Positions 6,093 through 13,061 of a DNA stretch of 15,439 bases are shown here, piece after piece. Under the pieces are notes generated by a model. It saw only the letters and a list, made by a program, of their open reading frames with translations. It searched no databases and was not told the origin of the DNA. Each line of letters begins with the position of its first letter. Positions within the stretch are counted from its first letter, which is position 1. The DNA lies in the NCBI GenBank assembly GCA_035318785.1, contig DATHDZ010000170.1, positions 1 to 15,439 on the forward strand, written 5' to 3'. The stretch is from CAIYRG01 sp035318785 (GTDB lineage Bacteria > Pseudomonadota > Alphaproteobacteria > Micropepsales > Micropepsaceae). The translations under genes and the position numbers were made by a program.

Positions 6093-8279
6093 ATGAAACT
6101 CGTCAATTTCAAATGGGATCAGGATCAGGACGGAATCGTCACCCTCGTCTGGGACACGCCCGATAAACCGGTGAACGTGCTTTCGATGGCCGCGACGGCC
6201 GAGCTCGCCCAAGTGGCGGAAACCATCGCCAAAGATGCGACCATCAAAGGCCTGGTTCTCACCAGCGGCAAATCGGGTGGCTTCAGCGCAGGCGCCGATC
6301 TTGACGAGATGAGCGTCTATGCGGGCCGTGGTGGTCCGGATGCGGCGAAGGCCGTCTTCGAAACGATGATGAATATCCATCGCACCTTCCGCAAAATCGA
6401 GCTCTGTGGAAAGCCGGTGGTGGCGGCCATAAACGGGACCGCGTTGGGCGGGGGCTTGGAAGTTGCGCTGGCTTGCCATTGCCGGATGATTGCCGAAGAT
6501 CCACGTATTCGCCTCGGCTTCCCCGAAGCGCAGGTGGGTCTCATTCCCGGCGCCGGCGGGACCCAGCGTCTACCGCGCATGATGGGCGCGATGCAGGCTC
6601 TTCCCATGATGCTCGAGGCGCGGCGCGTCGATGGCGCCACGGCGGTGGGCATGGGCTTGGCGCAGAAGGTCGTGCCGGCGGGCGAGCTTCTCGCCGCAGC
6701 AAAGGCGTGGGTCAAAGCCAATCCAGGCGCGCAGCAGCCTTGGGATAAGAAGGATTTCCGCATTCCCGGCGGCGGACCGTTCTCGGCCTCGGGCGCACAA
6801 GTGTTCACGGTCGGCAACGCCATGCTGCGCCAGAAGACCTATGACAATTATCCCGCGCAACGCTTCATCATGTCGGCGGTCTATGAAGGGCTGCTCGTCG
6901 ACATCGACACCGCGCTCAAAATCGAGGCGCGCTACTTCGTGCGGATTCTGATGAACCCGGCGAGCCGGAACATGATCCGCACTCTGTTCCAATCGATGCA
7001 GGAACTCGGCAAGGGCGCCAGGCGTCCGGCCAAAGAACCTCAAATCGACGTGAAGCGGTTGGGCGTCATTGGCGCCGGCGTGATGGGCGCCGGCATCGCC
7101 TATGTCTCCTCACTGGCGGGTATCGACGTAACGCTGATCGACACCACGGAAGAGAAGGCCAAGGGTGGGATGGATCATGCCGCCAAGCTGCTCGATCACG
7201 AGATTTCGCGTGGCCGTTCCACGCCCGAACGCAAAGCCGAGATTTTGGCACGCATTCACCCGACCGCCGATTTTGGCGCGCTCAAGGATGTGGACCTGGT
7301 CATAGAGGCGGTGTTCGAAGACCGTCAGGTCAAGGCCGACGCCACCAAGAAGGCCGATGCGGTGACGCGCGACACGGCGATCTTCGGCTCCAACACCTCC
7401 ACGCTGCCGATCACCGGATTGGCCGAGGCCAGCGCGCGGCCGAAAAATTTCATCGGCATCCATTTCTTCTCGCCGGTCGAGCGTATGGGCTTGGTGGAGA
7501 TCATCGTCGGCAAGCAAACGAGCGATTCCGCCCTCGCCACGGCTATCGATTACGTGCGCAAGATCCGCAAGACGCCCATCGTGGTGAATGATTCCCGCGG
7601 CTTCTACACCTCGCGCTGCTTCGGAACCTACACGCTCGAAGGCCTGAGCATGCTGGCCGAACGGATCGCGCCGCCGCTGATCGAGAACGTCGGACGGATG
7701 AGCGGAATGCCGATGGGCCCATTGGAGGTGCTCGACTCCGTGGGGGTCGATACCGCGCTGAAGATCGCGCGCCAGGGGCGCAAAGAAGTGACCAAAAGCG
7801 AAAAGCCCGATGCGACCGAGGAGATCATGGCTTGGCTTGTCGAGACCTCGGCGCGGCCGGGCGTCAAGGGCGGCAAGGGTTTTTATGATTACGATTCCCG
7901 CGGCAAGCGCACGCGGCTATGGCCGAGCCTGTTCGAATACGGCAAGGGCAAATGGCGCAGCGACGCCGATGCCGACGAGCTGAAGCAGCGGCTTCTGACC
8001 ATCCAGGCCCTGGAAGCCGCGCGCTGCTTTGAGGAAGGCGTCATCACGGACCCCAGAGATGCCGATGTCGGCGCGATCCTGGGCTGGGGCTTCGCGCCTT
8101 ATACTGGTGGGCCGATCTCAATGATCGACACCATGGGCGCCGCGGAATTCGTCAAACGCTGCGAGGCGCTCGCCGTCAAACATGGGATGCGCTTCCAGCC
8201 CAACAAATTGCTGCGCGACATGGCGCGGTCAGGTGAGACGTTCTATGGCCGCTTCACCGCCAAGAAAGCGGCAGCTTGA
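6093..8279 (+). CDS. fadB: Multifunctional enoyl-CoA hydratase / 3-hydroxyacyl-CoA dehydrogenase
   Basis: A 728-residue fusion enzyme carrying two consecutive steps of fatty-acid beta-oxidation. Residues about 1-200 are a crotonase-fold enoyl-CoA hydratase: oxyanion-hole segment SAGADL (65-70), GGG at 119-121, and catalytic acids Glu123 and Glu145 (GFPEAQVGLIPGAGG). A linker follows, then a Rossmann NAD-binding domain with GAGVMG at 327-332. The dehydrogenase residues are Asn434 (SNTST), His457 (IHFFSP) and Glu469 (VEII). Two C-terminal dehydrogenase domains fill the rest. The ATG at 6093 is preceded by GAGGG overlapping the thiolase stop, which supports translational coupling. It could equally be called FadJ-type; the symbol reflects function. 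The hydratase product feeds the dehydrogenase domain and then the thiolase encoded upstream. Confidence 0.94.
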   Translation: MKLVNFKWDQDQDGIVTLVWDTPDKPVNVLSMAATAELAQVAETIAKDATIKGLVLTSGKSGGFSAGADLDEMSVYAGRGGPDAAKAVFETMMNIHRTFRKIELCGKPVVAAINGTALGGGLEVALACHCRMIAEDPRIRLGFPEAQVGLIPGAGGTQRLPRMMGAMQALPMMLEARRVDGATAVGMGLAQKVVPAGELLAAAKAWVKANPGAQQPWDKKDFRIPGGGPFSASGAQVFTVGNAMLRQKTYDNYPAQRFIMSAVYEGLLVDIDTALKIEARYFVRILMNPASRNMIRTLFQSMQELGKGARRPAKEPQIDVKRLGVIGAGVMGAGIAYVSSLAGIDVTLIDTTEEKAKGGMDHAAKLLDHEISRGRSTPERKAEILARIHPTADFGALKDVDLVIEAVFEDRQVKADATKKADAVTRDTAIFGSNTSTLPITGLAEASARPKNFIGIHFFSPVERMGLVEIIVGKQTSDSALATAIDYVRKIRKTPIVVNDSRGFYTSRCFGTYTLEGLSMLAERIAPPLIENVGRMSGMPMGPLEVLDSVGVDTALKIARQGRKEVTKSEKPDATEEIMAWLVETSARPGVKGGKGFYDYDSRGKRTRLWPSLFEYGKGKWRSDADADELKQRLLTIQALEAARCFEEGVITDPRDADVGAILGWGFAPYTGGPISMIDTMGAAEFVKRCEALAVKHGMRFQPNKLLRDMARSGETFYGRFTAKKAAA

Positions 8280-8299
8280 CGGCAGCGAGGACTCCGGAG

Positions 8300-8330
8300 G
8301 TTTCGCCGAAGCGCGCGAAACGGACGTTTT
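8300..8330 (+). terminator. Possible weak terminator after fadB
   Basis: GTTTCGC (8300-8306) pairs with GCGAAAC (8315-8321) around an 8-nt loop, followed by four Ts at 8327-8330. The stem is short and the T-run is separated from it, so termination would be inefficient. Confidence 0.35.
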
Positions 8331-8568
8331 GCGATAAGCCACTGCGACAGGCTCGCGCCGCTCCGGCACCCGGTCAATCAAGAAATCTCGGCTATGATCC
8401 TGCTTTTTTGCGGACCGACAGCATAGCGACGAGCCGGGACAACCATCCCTGGCTGGAAGATACCGAAGACGGACGGGGCTGCTCTTCGCCTGCCTCATAC
8501 CCGTATCGGCCGGTAACCAGACGCGCCAACAACATCGAGGCCTCCTTCTACGCAGGAAGTGCGTCGTG

Positions 8569-8595
8569 TACGGATTATACGCTCCTTATACGGAT
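8569..8595. repeat. Tandem direct repeats TTATACG / TACGGAT
   Basis: TTATACG occurs at 8575-8581 and 8586-8592, 11 bp apart, or one helical turn. TACGGAT occurs at 8569-8575 and 8589-8595, 20 bp apart, or about two turns. Such phasing is typical of protein-binding sites on one DNA face. No regulator is identified. Confidence 0.45.
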
Positions 8596-8630
8596 GCGCA
8601 AGAATCCTGAGAGGACACGATAGCGTGCGA

Positions 8631-8706
8631 GTGGTTAAGGAAATATTCGACCAAAGGCCAATATCCGCCCCGCCGACCGTCACAAATGGTGACGCGCGTG
8701 GTTAAG
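8631..8706. repeat. Direct repeat GTGGTTAAG flanking an inverted repeat
   Basis: GTGGTTAAG is found at 8631-8639 and again at 8698-8706. Between them, CGTCAC (8678-8683) and GTGACG (8689-8694) form a perfect 6-bp dyad around AAATG, resembling a dimer operator. GACCA-TT-TGGTC follows at 8720-8731. No function is assigned. Confidence 0.45.
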
Positions 8707-8801
8707 AAAGTGCGACCACGGACCATTTGGTCTGCACCCGTCATGGTCTGGCTGTCCTCGTAAGGCGCAAACTTCGCATTTCTGACAAAAAACCGACACG
8801 T

Positions 8802-9047
8802 TCAAAACCGCGGCGGGCCGCCTTCGGTTCGGCAGGTCGCCTGACCGGAAATCCAGCCGCCGCGATAATCGGGGTCCTTGGCGAAAAGCGCCTCGTCGCG
8901 CTGTGGCTGGCGGGCAGCCGCCGGCCCCACCGCGCTGGCAGTCGCGCATCCGTCTGCGAATCCCGCCGAGTAAGACGGCGACGCCTGATCGCCGGCGGCG
9001 GCGCAGGCTGAGAGAAGAAGTGGTAGCGCGGCGGCAACGACGCGCAT
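8802..9047 (-). CDS. Small predicted lipoprotein, 81 aa
   Basis: The protein starts MRVVAAALPLLLSAC, a classic short lipoprotein signal peptide with the lipid-modified cysteine at residue 15 (lipobox LSAC). The mature part is about 67 residues and contains YSAGFADGCATA, RDEALFAKDPDYRGGWISG and a final Cys-containing CRTEGG segment. Two cysteines in the mature part besides Cys15 could form a disulfide in the periplasm. Proteins with this GxxDGCxTA and DYRxGWxxG layout recur in Rhizobiales as uncharacterised lipoproteins, from memory. The start at 9047 has AAAGGG seven bases upstream; the frame extends 33 codons further, but those codons fall in the likely promoter. It lies 160 bp downstream of the antiporter gene on the same strand and probably has its own promoter. 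Confidence 0.8.
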   Translation of the reverse strand: MRVVAAALPLLLSACAAAGDQASPSYSAGFADGCATASAVGPAAARQPQRDEALFAKDPDYRGGWISGQATCRTEGGPPRF

Positions 9048-9075
9048 GGCTAGGCCCTTTAAGCAACCATGACGA

Positions 9076-9104
9076 AGATGGAAATGACATATGACGGTTT
9101 CAAG
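9076..9104 (-). promoter_or_regulatory. Possible heat-shock (RpoH-type) promoter of the lipoprotein gene
   Basis: On the minus strand CTTGAAA (9098-9104) is followed, after 16 bp, by CCATCT (9076-9081), which fits the sigma-32 pattern CTTGAAA then CCATNT. The predicted start would lie about 20 bases before the gene's ATG. It is a motif match only, and the spacing is at the long end. Confidence 0.35.
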
Positions 9105-9207
9105 AAACATCCTCGAAAAGTCCAGGATATGAGCGATTTTATACACGGCTGCATTCGCTAAGCCGCGCGGGCGTTATCCGAACACTCATCGCAACGCGGG
9201 CGACAAA

Positions 9208-10422
9208 TCAGGTGCGGCTCGGCAGCAAGCCTAAGATTCTCAGGAACGGCGACATCGTCACTCCCTGCACCACCACCGAAAAGACGACCACGCCAAATGT
9301 CGCAATGACGATTTCGTTGCGCAGGGGTAATGACTCCGGAAGCGCCAACGCCAATGCGAGAGCCAGGGCGCCTCTCAGACCTCCCCACCAAAGAAGATGT
9401 TGCGCCGGCATAGGAATGGCCCACCGCGACCGCGCGAAGGTCAGGCAAAGCGGATAGACGGTCAGGGCGCGGCCTATCAGAACGAGCACGACAATAATGG
9501 AGAGGGCCGTCCAGCCCAGCGCGGTGAAGGGCATTCCGGCGACCGTCACGCCGATGAGGAGGAATATGAGGGAATTGGCGATGAACGCCGCAAATTCCCA
9601 AAACGCCATGACAAATTCGCGTCCCTCAGAAGGGGGGGCGTGTTGTTCGCGCGCCGCCAAAGCGCCGAAATTTCCCATCAGCAATCCGGCCGCGACGGTT
9701 GCGAGCACGCCCGAGACGTGAAGCTGCTCGGCCAGCAGAAACGAACCATATGCCGCAACCATCGTCAGGGCGGTTTCAACCAAAGGGTCTTTGGTCCGCC
9801 CCGCGAGCGCGATACCGACGGCGCCGCAGAAAAGTCCCACCAAACTGCCGCCGCCTGCGGTAAGGACCAATGCCTGCGCGACCTCAGCCGGTGTTGTGGA
9901 ATCGCCGCTGGCCGCTTGCGCAGAGGCAAGAACGAGCGCGAACAACACGGCCGCAACGCCGTCATTGAGAAGGCTCTCGCTTTCGACCAGCAGGCGAAAA
10001 CGCCCTTTGACGCCGGTGTCCTTGAACATGGCGATGACGGCAACCGGATCGGTGGCGGCAATCAGGACGCCGAAGACCAGCGCGGAAGACATTGGCCAGT
10101 TCAAGAACCCTACCGTGCCTATGGTCACGACGAGCGCCGAGATGACCACGCCCAGCGTCGCAAGTGTCAGCACGGGAACGGCATCGCGGCGAAGCTCGCT
10201 CCAGCGAATGTTGAGCGCGGCCTCGAACAGCAAAGGTGGAAGAATTCCATCGAACACGAGCTCATGGGTCAGCACGATGCCAGTGTCGATGCGCGCCAAA
10301 ACGAGGACGATGCCTGTGATGACGAGCCCTACCGTGTAGGGGAGATGAATGCGCCGAGCGATGATCGCGACAAGGATCGCCACCACCAGCAGGCCTGCGG
10401 TACGGAAAAGAATCACATCCAT
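9208..10422 (-). CDS. CPA1-family Na+/H+ (cation/proton) antiporter
   Basis: A 404-residue inner-membrane protein with about 12 hydrophobic segments. It belongs to the NhaP/NHE-like monovalent cation:proton antiporters (CPA1), which exchange cytoplasmic Na+ or K+ for protons in pH and salt homeostasis. Family motifs visible are the unwound-helix ATDPVAV around Thr124-Asp125, VESESLLNDG (147-155) including Asn153-Asp154 of the ion-binding pair, and WGGLRGALALALAL with Arg350. The protein ends soon after the last helix, so it lacks the long cytoplasmic tail of many NhaP proteins. The ATG at 10422 is chosen because the family starts close to the first helix. The open frame continues 124 codons upstream, but that part covers a strong hairpin and U-run and does not look like protein. 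No good ribosome site precedes the ATG. Ion specificity cannot be told. Confidence 0.92.
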   Translation of the reverse strand: MDVILFRTAGLLVVAILVAIIARRIHLPYTVGLVITGIVLVLARIDTGIVLTHELVFDGILPPLLFEAALNIRWSELRRDAVPVLTLATLGVVISALVVTIGTVGFLNWPMSSALVFGVLIAATDPVAVIAMFKDTGVKGRFRLLVESESLLNDGVAAVLFALVLASAQAASGDSTTPAEVAQALVLTAGGGSLVGLFCGAVGIALAGRTKDPLVETALTMVAAYGSFLLAEQLHVSGVLATVAAGLLMGNFGALAAREQHAPPSEGREFVMAFWEFAAFIANSLIFLLIGVTVAGMPFTALGWTALSIIVVLVLIGRALTVYPLCLTFARSRWAIPMPAQHLLWWGGLRGALALALALALPESLPLRNEIVIATFGVVVFSVVVQGVTMSPFLRILGLLPSRT

Positions 10423-10452
10423 GGAGCGAGCATAGGCTCTCTTTTTGGCGAG

Positions 10453-10565
10453 CAAAAAATGCAGCCCGTGAACCCCAACCGTCGGAGGGAGACTGACGGT
10501 TCGAGGTTGCACGGGCTGCCCCAAGCGCGAGGGGGGGAGAGGGGATCTCGGCTTGGGAGGAGTGA
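10453..10565 (-). ncRNA. Candidate small RNA with C/U-rich anti-Shine-Dalgarno loops
   Basis: The minus strand can form two consecutive hairpins. The first pairs CCCAAGC with GCTTGGG (10551-10557 and 10520-10526) plus CGAG with CTCG (10547-10550 and 10528-10531), leaving the 15-nt loop AUCCCCUCUCCCCCC. The second, at 10461-10519, has stems of 10, 4 and 7 bp and the loop AGUCUCCCUCC, and is followed by a run of six Us. A third pyrimidine stretch, CUCCUCCC, lies at 10555-10562 at the foot of hairpin one. Loops complementary to ribosome-binding sites mark the alphaproteobacterial alpha-r14/cuckoo/CcsR sRNAs, and the layout here resembles them; membership is inference. The 5' end is not defined and no clear promoter was found. 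The alternative is a structured leader of the antiporter mRNA. Confidence 0.6.
10454..10519 (-). terminator. Strong intrinsic terminator upstream of the antiporter gene
   Basis: On the minus strand a 10-bp perfect stem (10510-10519 with 10461-10470, GCAGCCCGTG/CACGGGCTGC) is extended by inner stems of 4 and 7 bp with small bulges, and is followed by A and six Ts (10454-10459). It lies about 30 bp before the antiporter start codon, so it either ends a separate small RNA or works as an attenuator in the antiporter leader. Confidence 0.85.
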
Positions 10566-10761
10566 TCGAGGCTACAGGCGCTGCGTTTTCCGAGCTCTGA
10601 AACCAAAGCGTAAAAGTCGAACCAGTTGGAAAGCGCGCCTTAAGAACGGTTGCACGAAAATTCGGCGCTTTTGCGCGCGCCAACGGTCCCCAACGCCGCG
10701 CGGACGCCGGCCTTCGATAAAATTTGAGGCGTATTGCGTGCTGTTCCGCTAGGAAGTGGCC

Positions 10762-11088
10762 ATGGTCCGGCTCAAAAGTGCGATCTATGTCCAAGCACTG
10801 ATCCGCCGCTGCGAAGTTGCGGGCGCGGCGGCCTATCTCGTACGACGTGGCGCGGAAGAAGCGGGCGCGGTCTTCATCAAGATCAACCGGCTCGATGGTA
10901 CCTGCGCCGTGCTGAGCCCGGCACGACGCGGCGAAGAACGCATCTGGACACGGCCGATCGGGGAAGCCGCCGATGACGCTCGGGCCGCCGATTATTTCGC
11001 CAAGCAGATTCGTATCGACCCAGATATCTGGATCGTGGAAATCGAAGACCGCGAAGGCAGGGTCCTGGTCGACGAGCCGATCCTGTAA
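10762..11088 (+). CDS. DUF1491 family protein, 108 aa
   Basis: A small soluble protein that matches the alphaproteobacterial DUF1491 family by its opening RLKSAIYVQALIRRCEVAGAA-like segment, the following GAVFIKINRLDG strand region, and the Asp-rich DPDIWIVEIEDREGR end. Function is not known. The start is taken as the ATG at 10762, because AGGA at 10751-10754 lies seven bases upstream; the in-frame GTG at 10756 overlaps that ribosome site. The gene is divergent from the candidate sRNA and antiporter, so the 340 bp upstream contains elements for both directions. The nucleoside transporter gene follows 74 bp downstream, without a clear terminator between. Confidence 0.88.
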   Translation: MVRLKSAIYVQALIRRCEVAGAAAYLVRRGAEEAGAVFIKINRLDGTCAVLSPARRGEERIWTRPIGEAADDARAADYFAKQIRIDPDIWIVEIEDREGRVLVDEPIL

Positions 11089-11162
11089 GCCCCGCGCTCC
11101 CTCTTAGCTGAGCGCTCCCGCCGATGGTGTAGGCTTATCCCGTCGCCAATCGATTCTCTTTC

Positions 11163-12419
11163 ATGCCGTGGCTTCAGTTGCAGAGCGCGCTCGGGCTGCT
11201 CGTTCTCGTCCTCGCCGCCTGGGCGCTGTCGGAGAACCGGCGCGCAGCCTTCTCCTGGCGGCTGATTGTGACGGCGATTGGCCTACAGCTCGGCCTCGCG
11301 TTTCTTCTTCTCCAAGTTCCGATGGCGCGCGCCGCGCTCTATTCGTTGAACAATGTCGTCGACGCGCTCTCGGCGGCAACGAGAGCCGGAACATCCTTCG
11401 TGTTCGGCTTCATCGGCGGGGGGATGCCTCCCTTCGACGTCACGAATCCCAGCAATCTGGGGAGCATCGCATTCCAGGCTCTGCCATTGGTGCTGGTGAT
11501 CTCGGCGCTGTCGGCCCTGCTTTGGCATTGGCGCGTGCTGCCGGTGATCGTGAGAGGTTTCGCCTATGTGCTGCAGAAGACGCTCTCCATCGGCGGCGCA
11601 GTGGGCTTGGGTTCGGCCTCTACGATCTTCCTTGGGATGATCGAAGCCCCGCTTCTGATCCGGCCCTATTTGGCAAAGCTGACGCGGGCCGAGCTGTTCA
11701 TGCTCTTCACCGTCGGAATGTCGACCGTCGCGGGCACCGTGATGGTGCTCTATGCGAGCGTGCTCGAACGCGCGGTTCCCGGTGCGCTGGGACATATTTT
11801 GGTCGCTTCGTTCATCTCGTTGCCGGCGGCTATTCTCACCGCGCGACTCATGGTGCCCGGCGAAAGCACGACCCCCGCCGAAGCCCATATGGCGGTGGAA
11901 TACCGCTCCAGCATGGATGCGATCGCCCAGGGCACGGAAGACGGGTTGAAGCTCTATCTCGGCATCATCGCGATGCTCATCGTGATGGTGGCGCTCGTCG
12001 CGTTGGCGGACATCATTATCGGCCATTTGCCCGATGTGAACGGCGCGCCCATCACGGTTGAGCGCATCTTCGGCTGGCTGTTCTGGCCCGTGGTGTGGCT
12101 CTACGGCGTGCCGGCGGCTGAAGCATCCGATGCCGGTGCTCTTCTTGGCACCAAAACAATTCTGAACGAGTTCATCGCCTATCTGAAGCTCGCTTCGCTG
12201 CCCGATGGCGTGCTGTCACCACGTTCGCGCCTCATCATGGTCTACGCCATGTGCGGCTTCGCCAATCTCGGCTCGGTCGGGATCTTGATCGCCGGCGTCT
12301 CGGGCATGGTCCCGGCGCGCCGCCATGAGGTGGTGGAGCTTGCGCTCAAAGCGCTGGTCTCGGGCACGATTGCGTCGGGCATGACCGGCGCCGTGGTCGG
12401 GATGCTGCCCGGACTGTGA
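11163..12419 (+). CDS. Concentrative nucleoside transporter (CNT/NupC family)
   Basis: A 418-residue inner-membrane protein that should import nucleosides together with protons or sodium. The family landmarks occur in order: GTSFVFGFIGGG (76-87), the first half of the binding site at GMIEAPLLI (158-166, Glu161), GMSTVAGTVMVLYAS (185-199), NEF with Glu336, and YAMCGFANLGSVGI (361-374) with Asn368 and Ser371. By alignment from memory with the Vibrio cholerae transporter, the acidic and Asn/Ser contacts are kept, but the Gln-Thr pair before the first Glu is Met159-Ile160 here. That could change nucleobase preference. Length is normal. No ribosome site is obvious before the ATG at 11163, which is the first start in a frame beginning near a hydrophobic helix. 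Confidence 0.9.
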   Translation: MPWLQLQSALGLLVLVLAAWALSENRRAAFSWRLIVTAIGLQLGLAFLLLQVPMARAALYSLNNVVDALSAATRAGTSFVFGFIGGGMPPFDVTNPSNLGSIAFQALPLVLVISALSALLWHWRVLPVIVRGFAYVLQKTLSIGGAVGLGSASTIFLGMIEAPLLIRPYLAKLTRAELFMLFTVGMSTVAGTVMVLYASVLERAVPGALGHILVASFISLPAAILTARLMVPGESTTPAEAHMAVEYRSSMDAIAQGTEDGLKLYLGIIAMLIVMVALVALADIIIGHLPDVNGAPITVERIFGWLFWPVVWLYGVPAAEASDAGALLGTKTILNEFIAYLKLASLPDGVLSPRSRLIMVYAMCGFANLGSVGILIAGVSGMVPARRHEVVELALKALVSGTIASGMTGAVVGMLPGL

Positions 12420-12458
12420 TGCTTGAAATCGGCCGATCGGTCGTGCTCATTCGTAGGA

Positions 12459-13061
12459 ATGCAGCATCGGCCAAATCTGAACGCCCTCGTTTCCGATATT
12501 CGTGCCTGCCGGATCTGCGCCGGCGACCTGCCGCATGGCGTCAGGCCCGTGCTCCGCATGAGCCAAACCGCCAGGCTTTGCATTGCCGGTCAGGCACCGG
12601 GCCAGCGCGTTCACGATAGCGGCATCCCCTATGACGACGCTTCCGGCCAACGCCTGCGCGCCTGGCTCGGCATGGCCCCAGATATCTTCTATGACGAAAG
12701 CCGGGTCGCCATCGTCCCCATGGGTTTTTGCTTTCCGGGGTATGATGCGGCGGGGGCCGATAAGCCGCCGCGCCCCGAATGTTCGCGCCACTGGCATGAG
12801 CGGCTTTTCGCCGCGGCGCCGAAGTTCAGGCTTTTGCTGGCGATTGGGACCTATGCCCAACGCTATCATTTGAACGGTGGAGCCAAGAAAAGCGTCACGG
12901 AAACAGTGCGCGCTTGGCGGGAATATGGTCCATTTGTGATACCCCTGCCGCACCCCTCCTGGCGCAACAATGGGTGGTTGAGAAAGAATCCGTGGTTCGA
13001 AGCCGAGCTTATCCCGCAACTGCGCGCCCGCGTGGCGCAGGCATTGTCGTCCGAGCGCTGA
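12459..13061 (+). CDS. Uracil-DNA glycosylase superfamily protein with probable Fe-S cluster
   Basis: A 200-residue protein with a UDG fold, expected to remove uracil or another damaged base from DNA. Cysteines 17, 20, 91 and 108 (CRIC, then GFCFPG and PEC) are spaced like the four 4Fe-4S ligands of family 4 and 5 enzymes. Motif 1 is GQAPGQRVHDSG at about 44-55 and motif 2 is PLPHPSW with His165. Motif 1 has Gln where family 4 enzymes usually have Glu and carries no obvious catalytic Asp directly, so base specificity is uncertain. The ATG at 12459 fits the usual N-terminus, though AGGA sits directly against it; a TTG at 12423 would add 12 residues without a ribosome site. Its stop overlaps the start of the next gene (TGATG), so the two are translationally coupled. 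Confidence 0.85.
   Translation: MQHRPNLNALVSDIRACRICAGDLPHGVRPVLRMSQTARLCIAGQAPGQRVHDSGIPYDDASGQRLRAWLGMAPDIFYDESRVAIVPMGFCFPGYDAAGADKPPRPECSRHWHERLFAAAPKFRLLLAIGTYAQRYHLNGGAKKSVTETVRAWREYGPFVIPLPHPSWRNNGWLRKNPWFEAELIPQLRARVAQALSSER

Larger units (their letters stand above)
8280..8801. other. Long convergent intergenic region without a credible gene
   Basis: About 520 bp separate the end of fadB on the plus strand from the end of a lipoprotein gene on the minus strand. An open frame covers much of the first half, but its composition is unlike a protein and it lacks a ribosome site. The gap contains short direct and inverted repeats, noted separately. Neither neighbouring gene needs a promoter here, which makes the length and the operator-like repeats notable. 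Confidence 0.6.

Noticed and set aside
8276..8623. A 115-codon open frame after fadB
   Set aside because: No ribosome site, composition poor in aliphatic residues and rich in Arg, Pro and Ser, and no recognisable motif.
8784..8830. A terminator for the small lipoprotein gene on the minus strand
   Set aside because: Six Ts at about 8786-8791 exist, but the nearest GC-rich hairpin ends about 15 bases before them, within the coding region.
9397..10752. A 451-codon open frame on the plus strand opposite the antiporter
   Set aside because: It is rich in Arg, Gly, His and Asp without hydrophobic pattern, a typical mirror of a high-GC gene, while the minus strand encodes a clear antiporter with family motifs.
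10454..10760. A known Na+ or Li+ riboswitch (DUF1646 or nhaA-I type) before the antiporter
   Set aside because: I could not find the conserved repeated core of those motifs; the structure is two C/U-loop hairpins instead.
12423..12458. A TTG start for the glycosylase, three bases after the transporter stop
   Set aside because: No ribosome site and the extra 12 residues do not match the family's N-terminus.
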